The position numbers and the translations under genes were made by a program. Under the pieces are notes generated by a model. It had not been told where the DNA came from, ran no database searches, and saw only the letters and a list, made by a program, of their open reading frames with translations. 64,000 nucleotides of DNA from positions 2,836,501 to 2,900,500 of the forward strand of contig JAFCIZ010000005.1 in NCBI GenBank assembly GCA_017871115.1, in the 5' to 3' direction. Shown here piece by piece: positions 45,715 through 55,558 of the stretch (positions within the stretch are counted from its first letter, which is position 1; every line of letters starts with the position of its first letter). Source of the DNA: Cunninghamella blakesleeana. Lineage: Eukaryota > Mucoromycota > Mucoromycetes > Mucorales > Cunninghamellaceae.

Positions 45715-45723
45715 TATTGTGAA
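45715..45723 (+). promoter_or_regulatory. Possible self-priming site of RT2
   Basis: TATTGTGAA begins 5 nt after the LTR and is the exact complement of TTCACAATA at 45652-45660, about 45-50 bp after the TATA box. In Tf1-type elements the transcript 5' end folds back to prime reverse transcription. Nine pairs are suggestive, not proof. Confidence 0.4.
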
Positions 45724-45830
45724 TTCATTATTAAAAATAATCTTTATTCTAATACTAACTAAACTATACTATTCTATATAACTATATTTTATTCTAAATA
45801 ATCTATATTTTATTTTTATACTTACCAATA

Positions 45831-48800
45831 ATGTCTTTTGAACATCAAAACAATAATACTAAAATTGTTGCTGAAGACACCGCTTCTCCTATCACTGCCA
45901 ATTCTTCCAAGTCTTCTTCTCCTGCTCCTATGGATACTTTTCCTATGACTGGTACCTCTGCTTCCAAACATGCTAAAGTACCTACTTTAAATGAAAAAAT
46001 CCAAAGGTTAAAGGATAAATTAACATCCAAATTAAATATATTAGCTGATATGGATATTGATCACAAAGATTACTACAATGTGAGTCAAGAAGTAGCTTTG
46101 TTGACTAGACATATTGAAACTTTGCAGACATCCCAGAAGATTTTGAACAACACCATCTCTAGTAATACTAATATAAGGATGACCTACAAAGATGTTCCTT
46201 TATTTTATTTGGATGGTCAGGTTAAAAACGATACCAATGCTGAGGTGTTTAAATCTGCTGAACTTTTCTTAGAAAAGTTTGAAAGAATTCTTATATCCAA
46301 TGGTGTAAACCTTGAAGTTGATTGGGAACAATGGGTACATTGTGCCATGGTGGGTGATTCCTCCATTTGGTTCAAAGATCACTTAAAAGGTAAATCTTTA
46401 TCTTGGTCCACAGCTTCCAAGCTGATCATAGATACTTTTGACGCCAAGGATAAAAGAATAAAAAATGCTTTAAATGTAGTAAACATGAAGATGCATGATG
46501 GTGAATCTGTTAATGAGTTTGGTCTTAGATTTCAAGCTGCATACCATAATGCTAAATGGTCTGATGATGAAATCATGGCTGTCCTCTGTCTTCGTGCCCT
46601 TCCTCGTTCTTTACAACATGGTGTTTTAATTGCCATGCAAGGACGTGATGATAATATTGACGGTGTTCCTTCTTCTTCTTCTGTGGTTTTAAATATTGCC
46701 CGCAATATACATGCCCAGAAACGTGCTTTTGACCATGAAGGAGAATCTTCTGATTCAAAAAGAAGCAAAAGAAGAACCAGTAGTGATCGTTTTCCTGTAA
46801 GGGATAAATACTGTTCTGAACATGGTAAAAGATCAAGCCATACTACTGAGGAATGCAAAGTATTAAAAAATAAAATTGTTGCTAGTAAACTTATTCCTAA
46901 ACACGCTCCAGTATCTACTTCTGTTGCTACGAATAATGTTGTTGCTGGTAAACAATGTTGGAATTGTCCTGAGGTATACACACCTGAACATAAATCACAT
47001 TGCAAGGGAAAGCAATTCAAAAACCAAACATACAGAGTACAAGCTATTAACGCTTCCACCTCTTTTACAAATAAAAATGTGTCCACACCTAAGGTCACGG
47101 CTATTCCTACTCTTCTTCTCCCTAAACATCATGCTGACATTGATTTGAATCTTGATTGGGATGAATTAGAAGTACAAGCTGCTGATGATATAGAAGAGAC
47201 ACTTGAAGATGCTATGGATGTTGAAGGCAATAAAGACAAAAATGAAATTAACATTAATATTAATATGATAACTACACATCATACTAATAATAATAATCCC
47301 TTTATATTACCATTAATTGTTAATGACATTAGAATGAAAGCCTTGCTAGACACTGGTGCTGATGTATCTGTGATTAGCCTGAAATTTTGTTCTAATAATA
47401 ACATAAAGTTTAATAAAAATCCACATGTTAATTTGCATTTTGTCACTAAAAATAATTCGTCTTCACACATCGGTCTTACGGGACCTGTCTCCATTAAATA
47501 CAATGGATTAATACTTACACATTCATTCCATGTATTAGAGCTATCTTCTAATGATTATGATATCTTGATTGGAAGAGACTTAATACCAAAACTTGATATA
47601 GGTTTTTTAGGTCTTGCATACAATTGGGATGATAATAAAATACAGATCAAAAACAATGATGATAAAGAATTATTAGAAATAAAAGAACCTAATAATTCAC
47701 CTGCAGGTACAAAGGAAGAAAGAATCATATTCATAGATTCTATAACACCTTACATTGATGAAAATCAATTGATACCTAAGACATCTTTTTGTACACTTGA
47801 TATTTCTGTAGTTAAATTAAATACACCTACTATGCCATCCAATGATACTAATCATCGCCAATATCCTATAGCATATACAATGCAACCATTGGTTGATGAG
47901 GCAGTAAAAACTTGGTTGGAAGAAGGTACAATCACTATCGCCCCAGTCGATACCACTTGGAATAGTCCTATAACACTTGCACCCAAGAAAGATGAGTACG
48001 GTAATATCACCGGTAAACGCCCTTGTCTTGATCCACGACACATTAATAAACATTTACAGGATGATATATATCCTTTACCATTGATCAATGAGATCTTTGA
48101 GAACATGCACGGATCAAAAATCTTCACCACACTAGATTTAAAAAGTGCATTTCATAGATTCATGATTCATCCAGATGATCAACATAAAACTACTTTTACA
48201 CACAAAGGTAGACAATACATGTTTAAAGGTTGTCCTTTTGGATTGAAGCCTCTATCATCTAAATTTCAAAGAGTAATGCATCACATCTTCAATGGTCTTC
48301 CTTACGTCCAAACATTTGTTGATGATGTTGTTATTCATTCTAAAAATATGACAGAACACATTGAACATGTATCTATAGCAATAAAGAAATTAACAGAAGT
48401 TAATTTGATACTTAATCCTAAAAAATGTCACTTCGCACAGACATGTGTTTACTTACTAGGATTCTGTATATCAGATAAAGGTCATGATCTTGATCCACGA
48501 AAAGTCACTAATGTATTAGAATGGCAACGTCCTAAGACAGGTCATGCTGTTCAACAGTTTCTTGGTATAGTTAATTACTTCAGATTACACATAGCTAATA
48601 TTGCTGCTTTAACTGCACCTATAGACGCTTTACGTAATTATAAAAATATAACAAATAATGATTGGACATCAGTTCATGAAAAACATTTTAATACCATTAA
48701 ACAAGAATTACAAAATAATACATTATTACACTTTCCTGATCTTTCTAAAACATTTTATGTTGCAACTGATGCCAGTGATTATGGTATTGGTGCATCATTA

Positions 48801-50546
48801 TTTCAAAAAATAAACGGTAAAGAACGTCATATAGGATACATGGCTAAATCTTTATCTAAAAGTCAACGCAATTATAGTACTAATAAAAGAGAACTATTAG
48901 CTATAGTTTTTGCACTTAAAAAATATCATAAATTCTTATGGGGTAAACCTTTTGTACTTTACACTGATCATAGAGCTCTTACCTATTTACATACACAAAA
49001 GATAGCTTCACCCATGATGATACAATGGCTAGATACTTTACTTGATTATTCTTTTACTATTATTCACTTACCAGGTAAACTTAACACACTACCTGATCTC
49101 TTGTCCCGTCTTGATATACCTGACAAAGAGATAGAGGGGGATAATAAACCAAATAAATCAAGTCAACACCTTTTAGCAAACAAAGGTTATGCAAACAAAA
49201 AGCCAAACAAAATAATAAAAGAAAAACTGGATAAAATAAAACAAAAAGAACCATACTTTGAAGAAAAACATTTTATCCAAGTAATCCAAAATCAAACCAC
49301 TGATTATATTATACCACCAGCTAATCAACATAAATCCATACTACAAAGAGTTCATTCTTTCGGACACTTTGGTGCTGAAGCAATTGTTAAAGCTGTACAT
49401 AATGAAGGTTTACATTGGGTTCATATTATGAAAGATGCACTAGAAATAGTTAAAGAATGTCCTGCTTGTCAAAAATATAATATTGTAAGAAGAGGATATA
49501 ATCCATTACGTCCTGTCTTTGCTTATTTACCAGGTGATCATTGGGCTATTGATTTATGTGGACCTTTTCCTACATCAACTAAAGGTAACAACTATTTATT
49601 AGTTATGGTTGACGTATGTACACGATTCAATATCTATCGACCTTTACCTGACAAAAAATCCGACACTGTTATTCACACTTTAATACAAGTATTTGGCGAT
49701 TTTGGTTATCCAAAAATTGTACAATCCGATAACGGTACTGAATTTAAAAATCAATTCTTTAAAAATCTATATACTACTATGAATATTGATCATCGTCTAT
49801 CTACACCTTATCATCCACGAGGTAATGGCGTTGCTGAAAGATATGTTCGTATTGCACAAGAGATTATTCAAAAACATATACAAGGAACAAAAGTGGATTG
49901 GGATTGGTATACTCCAATTGCACAATTAGCAGTTAACCATAAAATATCTAAACGATTACAAACTGCCCCTTTTTCCCTTATGTTTGCTAGACATATGAAT
50001 ACACCTTATGCTGCATTAGATAAAAACAAAACAGATACTGACATCACATCCAAAAATCCTATATCCTATCAAAAACTACTGGATAGAATGGATTATATGG
50101 CTGATATTGTATTTCCAGCTATTAAGGAAAGAACGGATATGGTTGTTAAAGCACAAAAAGAAGCTTTTAATAAAAAATATCCAATAGTAAACTTTCCAAC
50201 TAATAGTTATGTAGTTGCACGTTTACCTACACGTACCAGTAAACTAGCTCCTGTATATGAAGGTCCATATATTGTAGTTAATAAAACTGAAAACGGTAAT
50301 TATATTTTAAAAGATATGACTGGTGCACTAACATCAAGGAATTATACACCATCAGAATTAAAACTAATATCACACGATGAAACTATTCCAACTGATGAAA
50401 TCTATGAAGTTGAAGCTATAATAAACCATAGAGGCACTGGACAAAATAGAGAATATAAAATAAGATGGAAAGGTTATTCTGCTGAAGATGATACATGGGA
50501 AAAATCTATCGATATAAATGCACAAGACTGCATTGATACATATTGA
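45831..50546 (+). CDS. RT2 Gag-Pol polyprotein with chromodomain (1571 aa)
   Basis: Domains in order. Gag capsid-like (about 100-300: SAELFLEKFERILISNGVN, NVVNMKMHDGESVNEF, VLCLRALPRSL). Two zinc-knuckle-like Cys/His clusters (CSEHGKRSSHTTEEC and CWNCPEVYTPEHKSHC, about 325-390). Protease ALLDTGADVSVISL (about 507). Reverse transcriptase with TTLDLKSAFHRFMIHPDD, GCPFGLKPLSSKFQ and FVDD near 828. RNase H VATDASDYGIGASLFQ (about 979). Integrase with CPACQKYN (about 1210), WAIDLCGPF, VQSDNGTEFKNQFF and GNGVAERYVRIAQE. C-terminal chromodomain YEVEAIINHRGTG and YKIRWKGYSAEDDTWE (about 1523-1571). All catalytic residues are present. The chromodomain probably steers integration to marked chromatin. 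It has no frameshift, unlike RT1. Confidence 0.95.
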   Translation: MSFEHQNNNTKIVAEDTASPITANSSKSSSPAPMDTFPMTGTSASKHAKVPTLNEKIQRLKDKLTSKLNILADMDIDHKDYYNVSQEVALLTRHIETLQTSQKILNNTISSNTNIRMTYKDVPLFYLDGQVKNDTNAEVFKSAELFLEKFERILISNGVNLEVDWEQWVHCAMVGDSSIWFKDHLKGKSLSWSTASKLIIDTFDAKDKRIKNALNVVNMKMHDGESVNEFGLRFQAAYHNAKWSDDEIMAVLCLRALPRSLQHGVLIAMQGRDDNIDGVPSSSSVVLNIARNIHAQKRAFDHEGESSDSKRSKRRTSSDRFPVRDKYCSEHGKRSSHTTEECKVLKNKIVASKLIPKHAPVSTSVATNNVVAGKQCWNCPEVYTPEHKSHCKGKQFKNQTYRVQAINASTSFTNKNVSTPKVTAIPTLLLPKHHADIDLNLDWDELEVQAADDIEETLEDAMDVEGNKDKNEINININMITTHHTNNNNPFILPLIVNDIRMKALLDTGADVSVISLKFCSNNNIKFNKNPHVNLHFVTKNNSSSHIGLTGPVSIKYNGLILTHSFHVLELSSNDYDILIGRDLIPKLDIGFLGLAYNWDDNKIQIKNNDDKELLEIKEPNNSPAGTKEERIIFIDSITPYIDENQLIPKTSFCTLDISVVKLNTPTMPSNDTNHRQYPIAYTMQPLVDEAVKTWLEEGTITIAPVDTTWNSPITLAPKKDEYGNITGKRPCLDPRHINKHLQDDIYPLPLINEIFENMHGSKIFTTLDLKSAFHRFMIHPDDQHKTTFTHKGRQYMFKGCPFGLKPLSSKFQRVMHHIFNGLPYVQTFVDDVVIHSKNMTEHIEHVSIAIKKLTEVNLILNPKKCHFAQTCVYLLGFCISDKGHDLDPRKVTNVLEWQRPKTGHAVQQFLGIVNYFRLHIANIAALTAPIDALRNYKNITNNDWTSVHEKHFNTIKQELQNNTLLHFPDLSKTFYVATDASDYGIGASLFQKINGKERHIGYMAKSLSKSQRNYSTNKRELLAIVFALKKYHKFLWGKPFVLYTDHRALTYLHTQKIASPMMIQWLDTLLDYSFTIIHLPGKLNTLPDLLSRLDIPDKEIEGDNKPNKSSQHLLANKGYANKKPNKIIKEKLDKIKQKEPYFEEKHFIQVIQNQTTDYIIPPANQHKSILQRVHSFGHFGAEAIVKAVHNEGLHWVHIMKDALEIVKECPACQKYNIVRRGYNPLRPVFAYLPGDHWAIDLCGPFPTSTKGNNYLLVMVDVCTRFNIYRPLPDKKSDTVIHTLIQVFGDFGYPKIVQSDNGTEFKNQFFKNLYTTMNIDHRLSTPYHPRGNGVAERYVRIAQEIIQKHIQGTKVDWDWYTPIAQLAVNHKISKRLQTAPFSLMFARHMNTPYAALDKNKTDTDITSKNPISYQKLLDRMDYMADIVFPAIKERTDMVVKAQKEAFNKKYPIVNFPTNSYVVARLPTRTSKLAPVYEGPYIVVNKTENGNYILKDMTGALTSRNYTPSELKLISHDETIPTDEIYEVEAIINHRGTGQNREYKIRWKGYSAEDDTWEKSIDINAQDCIDTY

Positions 50547-50770
50547 AAAAGAATAAATATATTAAAAGGAAAAGAAGAAAAGAAAAATTTAAATGAAAAG
50601 AGAAATCCTCTTAAAAGAAAACAAGCCACGTCGGTCATTAAAAAACATGGTTGTAGAAAACTGCTTGCATAAAAAAAAAAAAAAAAAAAACTTCTTTTCT
50701 TCAACTATACTCCTTAAAAAAATTCACAAGTACAACACTCTAACGGTTGCTTCAACCTGGAAGGGAGTAA

Positions 50771-51180
50771 TGTTGTATTTACCATATAATAACAATATTA
50801 AATGACTTCATAATTATAATACACTTATAATACATATGAGATATTTAATATTTACTATAAAATCACTACTGTGTACCTGATACAAAATGATCTATTCCTA
50901 TTAGCTTATGCTATGCTATAACTTTAAATCTTCTAATCCCGCAGATCCATTACCATAGACATACTTTAAACTCCATTCTAATTCACGTTACCTTTACTAG
51001 ATAACTTTATAATTCTATTTTCATATTATATAACATATAAACTAAGCCCAGTGTCACCAATCCACTAAAAGGTATAAATACAACCCTTGTCTTTTACATT
51101 TGAATAAAGGTTAACCAAAAGTTTCACAATATTTCTTTGTTTTTAATTTTTTGTATAATTTTGAATTGATAAATTCAACA
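50771..51180 (+). repeat. RT2 3' LTR
   Basis: 410 bp, same ends and, by eye, the same sequence as the 5' LTR. Preceded by the purine-rich GGAAGGGAGTAA, the likely polypurine tract. Confidence 0.92.
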
Positions 51181-51317
51181 GCAGCAAAAGCGTAAGTAGA
51201 GCCACATGAACCTCAATTTTTAACTCACTGAACTGCACCTCAAGTTCTCCAGCCTACACTAGTAGGTTGAGTAGTTACGGGTAAAAGAAAAACGTTAACA
51301 ATAATACTTAATTTCAT
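51181..51317 (-). pseudogene. Papain-family (C1A) peptidase pseudogene, 5' fragment
   Basis: ATG at 51317 opens a signal-peptide-like start (MKLSIIVNVFLLPVTTQ), directly followed by the mature-enzyme motif VGWRT, a stop, GAVQ, a stop, VKN, a stop, GSCGSTYAFAA. Three TGA stops fall in 14 codons. The catalytic Cys and the following Trp of the usual CGSCWAF are Thr and Tyr here. No prodomain lies between signal and mature part. The gene was dead or non-catalytic; RT2 later split it. Confidence 0.85.
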
Positions 51318-52184
51318 TACATTAAAAAAAGTCCTGATTTTTTTTAAGCTTACTGAATTTTAATGGCTGAAAAATATATTAGATTTTAAGTTCTGATTCA
51401 ATACCTCTTTTTGCCACATTACAATGAATAAATTCAGTCCTGGCCAAGCACTATTCGATGCTATTCAGTTATAATTAAGTAGTACTCAATACTACTCAGC
51501 TTTGATTAAAAATTATCCAATATCATTTAGTTCTGATTAGGTTTTATTTAATTTTAATTTCATAAAATTTTTTATAAAAAAATGCATTTACTATACTAAT
51601 TATTAGCCACTCTAGATAAATCTTCGATGTTATGTACAGTAGATATTTTTAAAGATATTTGTGTTGATAAATGTAATGTGATCAAATGATTAAGTCTATC
51701 CATCAAAAATTAAGAATTACTCATAATAGGTATTTCATAGTTGGATAGTAATACTGCATATATAGAGTAATTTAATAAAGTTAATAATATTCAAAGGTAA
51801 AGAATTTGGTATTATGTATTCTGGAATGGCAAGATATATATTCAATCTTGAAAATTGTTCTAAACTATAACATTGCTTTTATTATTATCACCATTTCATT
51901 ATAGTAGCATTATTTAATATAAATAAGGCTTCTGTAAAAAAGATAAAAGTTTACGTTTTCTTTTTTTTTTGTAACAATGCGTTTCTTTTTTTAACATATT
52001 TATATCCTTATATATATTCTTTTGTTTTATTTAAAAAAAATTGTTGGTAAAAACCTATTTTTGTTAAAAATACAATCTTTTTTCAGTACTTTCAAGTTTA
52101 TTTTTTATTACAGTATTTTATTGAGTTATAGATACTTATTATTCCTTCTGGTCATATTTTTAAATTTGGTTCTTTACTTTTATT
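51318..52184. other. Intergenic region
   Basis: No gene seen. A mildly repetitive patch near 51445-51540 repeats short ACTCA/CTGATT motifs without clear periodicity. Confidence 0.45.
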
Positions 52185-52567
52185 TTATTATAACAGATAT
52201 ATTTTATTTCTCAAGTGAAATCATTTTTAAATTTTTTTATAGCATATATAAACTTCTCATTTTATTTTATTTTATCTTTATTTCCTTTGATATTTTATTT
52301 TATACATTATATTATTATATTAGATTATTACCATTTTTATATAATAATCTACCCTCTAACTTTAAAATTCGTTTGCATATACTTTTGAATTTTTTTAAAC
52401 ACTTTATTTTCTTTTTTTTTATTTTTACTTTTGTTTTATATTAAGTCGTTCTACTTATAAAACAAGAACTGGTGCTCACTGGAAATTATATTATTATAAT
52501 TAATTTAAATACAAACTCTTACTTTTTATTTTAGCAAAAATAACTCTTACCAAAAGCACACACAGCA
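52185..52567 (+). repeat. Diverged solo LTR end related to RT1
   Basis: Aligns with the last half of the RT1 LTR: TTTATTTCTCAAGTGAAATC, the ATAATCTACCCTCTAACTTT block, TTAAGTCGTTCTACTTATAA, AACTGGTGCTCACTGG and a CACACAGCA end. Scattered substitutions show it is older. The 140-codon frame over it is low-complexity LTR sequence, not a gene. Confidence 0.75.
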
Positions 52568-52990
52568 TTACTTATAAAACAGGAACTGGTGCTCAATGGA
52601 GCTTTGTTAATTATTTCGAATACAACTACAAATACTCATTCTTGATTTCAAAAAAATAAATAAGATCCTTTACGAAAACCCACATGACATTCAAAATACT
52701 CATTCCTCATTTCGAACAAACCTTGAGCAAAAAGTCACATAACAGAGACCTTAACCTTTGACTTACTACAGCAACAAAAGGGTAAAATATTAACCGTATA
52801 GATGAACTAAAAAAGTAAGTGTATTGTCGAAGTTGTACTCCATCCAGGATTTAGATTCATTTTAATAAGAAACGATTAAATCAAGTTATGCTAACAATAC
52901 TACTTGAAATTAATTGAAAAAAGCACCTACTTGTGTAACTATTTATTATAACCGAACTGCGGCAGGAGTCTTGCATAAATAAAAAAAATG
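52568..52990 (+). repeat. Degenerate retroelement leader with repeat copy D
   Basis: Follows the solo LTR: a second TTATAAAACAGGAACTGGTG motif, the ATACTCATTCCTCA block, a GGGTAAAATATTAA block, the GTGTATTGTCGAAG...CTAACAATACTACTTG block and GAACTGCGGCAGG. Same order as copy A at 34.7-35.1 kb. No coding capacity. Confidence 0.6.
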
Positions 52991-53896
52991 AACAAGCAGT
53001 ATCATTGATGTGGTAAGCCTTAAATGATCATCAATGAAGATAGAATTGCAGCAAGTTTAAATACTTTTTTTTTAAAATATACAAGTGTTATATCTAAATC
53101 TGCTGATTTTTATTCTATATGCTTTTTTTTTTTCTCATTCTTTATTAATACTATCATTAATACAAATATATATATATAATATCTCAAAAATGTGATAATA
53201 AATAATTGGTAATTAATCGTTTTTTAAAATATAGTGATTTTTATGGTTCAAATAAAAACGCTATTGTTTGTTTATACGTATCTTGTTTTTTCTGGAAATG
53301 ATGTTTACTTTTAATGTTTGAAGTTTTATTAAAATACACAACTGTTACGAGATTTTACTAAATATCCAATTAATTGCAAAGGTATATCATAATATATATA
53401 TTGAATTGTGGTAATAGATTAAATAGATTTGATCAATTGATACGATATAGCGTCAGAATACGCTTTAAGAAGCTTCTATCTATTTATTATAGGTCATCGA
53501 TTTTTTTAATTACTCGCTTTGCTTTGAATATAATTTCACTCATTGAATAATAATAACTATTAATTTATGGAAATGAATGGCTTGATTATTTTTAAAAAAA
53601 AAAAGTGATTTTTTTAATATAATTGAAATTCCGTTAGCACTAATTTTCCCATATACCCAAAAAAAATAAAGGAAAAGCTAAATGTATATTTTTATTTTAT
53701 TTTATTTAGTTGTAAAAAAAAAAAAGGCTTTAATGTTTTTCCAGAAAAAAATCTCTTTTTTATTTCGTTCCAAAGATAAAATGAAAAGAAATAGTTGTAA
53801 TTTTTTTTAAAAAATAAAATAAATAAATAATTTAAAAAAAGAAAGATAGATAATTTTTTTTTAAAATTCTAGTATTTTTTTATTTATTTTCCAATT
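52991..53896. other. AT-rich intergenic region
   Basis: No gene. Several A or T runs of 8-12; it leads into the PEX11 leader. Confidence 0.5.
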
Positions 53897-54159
53897 ATGT
53901 CATTAAAAAAAATTGAAAATCAATCGATCACCCCACAAGTAAGAATTGAACCTTAGTCATAAGTTTTTTTGAAAGCACATGTTTGACTAGTTTATTAGTA
54001 TGTATTTTTACCCTGATTGACGTTCAATCTCCGCTTCATTTCCTGATGACCAACCTTTTTCTTTTCTTTCATCTTTTTTTTTTCTTTCCTTCTTCTTTTT
54101 TCTTTTCTTTCTTTTGTTTTGTATTATAGATAAAAAAAATTAAAATAAAAAATGGCTGA
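53897..54159 (+). promoter_or_regulatory. Possible spliced upstream ORF in the PEX11 leader
   Basis: ATG 53897 opens 14 codons to a GTAAGA donor at 53939. An acceptor TATTATAG ends at 54129. If this intron is removed, the frame goes on for nine codons and ends at TGA 54157-54159, overlapping the PEX11 ATG (54152-54154) out of frame. That the leader is transcribed from upstream of 53897 is inferred. Confidence 0.45.
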
Positions 54160-55100
54160 TTTTGCTACTACTGTTGTTCATATTAATAAATTCCTCGGTA
54201 CAACCGTAGGTAGAGAAAAATTATGTCGTCTTGTACAATATTTCTCTCGATTTTACGTATTTTATTTAACCAGAAACGGTGCTCCTAAAGATGTGATTAA
54301 AAAATGGGCTGACTTAAAGGGTCATATTGGTAACGCTCGTAAGTTCTTCCGTTTAGCTAAACCTATTGAATTTGCCCATAATGGTGTTAAGGGTCTTTCT
54401 TTACAAGATCCTGTTTTACGTATCACCACTGTTGTCAAACAATTTGGTATGTTTGTTTATTATATTACTGAAATGATCAATTTGGTAAGTAGTAGATATA
54501 AAAAAAAAGAGAACAAGCGAAGAAAATAAAAAATAAATAGAATGGCCGTTATTCATTCAAATCTGATACATATATCAATATGCTATTTTATTTTATTATA
54601 AAGGGTAATATTACTGGTGTTCGTAAAGTTGATGATATTAAAAAGATCACTCAATTTGGTATGAAGTTCTGGTTCCTTGCTTTATCTGCTTCATTAATTT
54701 CTGGATTATATAAATTCAAAGTATATGCTGCCAAAGAAGCTCAATTATTAAAGGCAAATGATGAAAAGGTAGATGAGCAATTAAAGAAATTAAAGAAGGA
54801 TCAATTCACCGCTCGTTATCAATTTATTCAAGATGCCTGGGATATTGTTATTCCAACTGCTGGTTTAAATTGGATTGGTTTTGATGAAGGCATTGTTGGT
54901 ATCGCTGGGTAAGTTTATTATAAATAATAAATGGACTTGTCGGAGTCAAAAATAAGTTCAAAAAAGAGGGGTATATTTTATCGGTATTTTGGGTGAAATA
55001 AAATAAACATCTAACCTTATTTTTATTTTATTTTTTTATTTTTTCTAGTATGATCACCTCTTCTATGGCTATCAGAAATCAATGGTTAAAGACTGCTTAA
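54152..55100 (+). CDS. PEX11: Peroxisomal membrane protein PEX11 (229 aa)
   Basis: Three exons: 54152-54484, 54604-54908 and 55049-55100, in phase. Family features: the N-terminal helix INKFLGTTVGREKLCRLVQY FSRF (split here for length), then NARKFFRLAKPIEFAHNGVK and the membrane region FGMFVYYITEMI. After the first intron come KITQFGMKFWFLALSASLIS and the C-terminal IQDAWDIVIPTAGLNWIGFD, then RNQWLKTA. PEX11 remodels the peroxisomal membrane and drives peroxisome elongation and division. Length fits the family. A possible regulatory upstream ORF is listed separately. Confidence 0.93.
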
Positions 55101-55558
55101 TTTTTTTTCTTTTATTTATAAAAAAAAGAAGCATCATACATATATAAGAAATATATTTCCAGAATATATTTATTCAACCCTTTTACTCATTAATTTAATT
55201 ACTTCCTTTTTTCTTACTTAGAGTATACTATAGCTTTTAAGTTATGTACTATTAATACATGAATATATCTATGATAAATAATAAAAATAAAAACTATTCC
55301 TTCATTTGTAAAGAATTTTAAGTGAAATAATATTAGAGATCAATCATATGAATTAAAAACAAAACATTAAAAAGGATTGTAATACGAATGGGTACTTGAT
55401 TTGGTAAAATGTAGCTTAACCAATTAAATTAATTTTTGTTTAAAAAAAATATTTATAATTTTTTTTTACTTGTTCCTATTTTATTTTATTTTTCTTTTAT
55501 ATTTCAAAAAAAGTTAATGATACCTTAAATATATATTATAATAAGATTTAGTTAGAAT
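55101..55558. other. Intergenic spacer
   Basis: No gene. Contains a T/A-rich stretch and the promoter of the transporter. Confidence 0.5.

Larger units (their letters stand above)
45300..51180 (+). mobile_element. RT2, chromodomain Ty3/gypsy retrotransposon (5881 bp)
   Basis: Complete element with two 410-bp LTRs (TGTTG...CAACA), identical by eye, and a 5-bp target duplication GCAGC (45295-45299, 51181-51185). One ORF encodes Gag-Pol with a C-terminal chromodomain. No tRNA-type TGG primer site follows the LTR. Instead 45715-45723 is complementary to 45652-45660 in the LTR, which would suit Tf1-like self-priming. It is inserted in a peptidase pseudogene. Confidence 0.93.

Noticed and set aside
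46532..47098. 188-codon minus-strand frame
   Set aside because: Antisense of the RT2 Gag region.
52022..52444. 140-codon Phe/Leu/Tyr-rich frame
   Set aside because: Low-complexity LTR remnant; aligns with the noncoding RT1 LTR.
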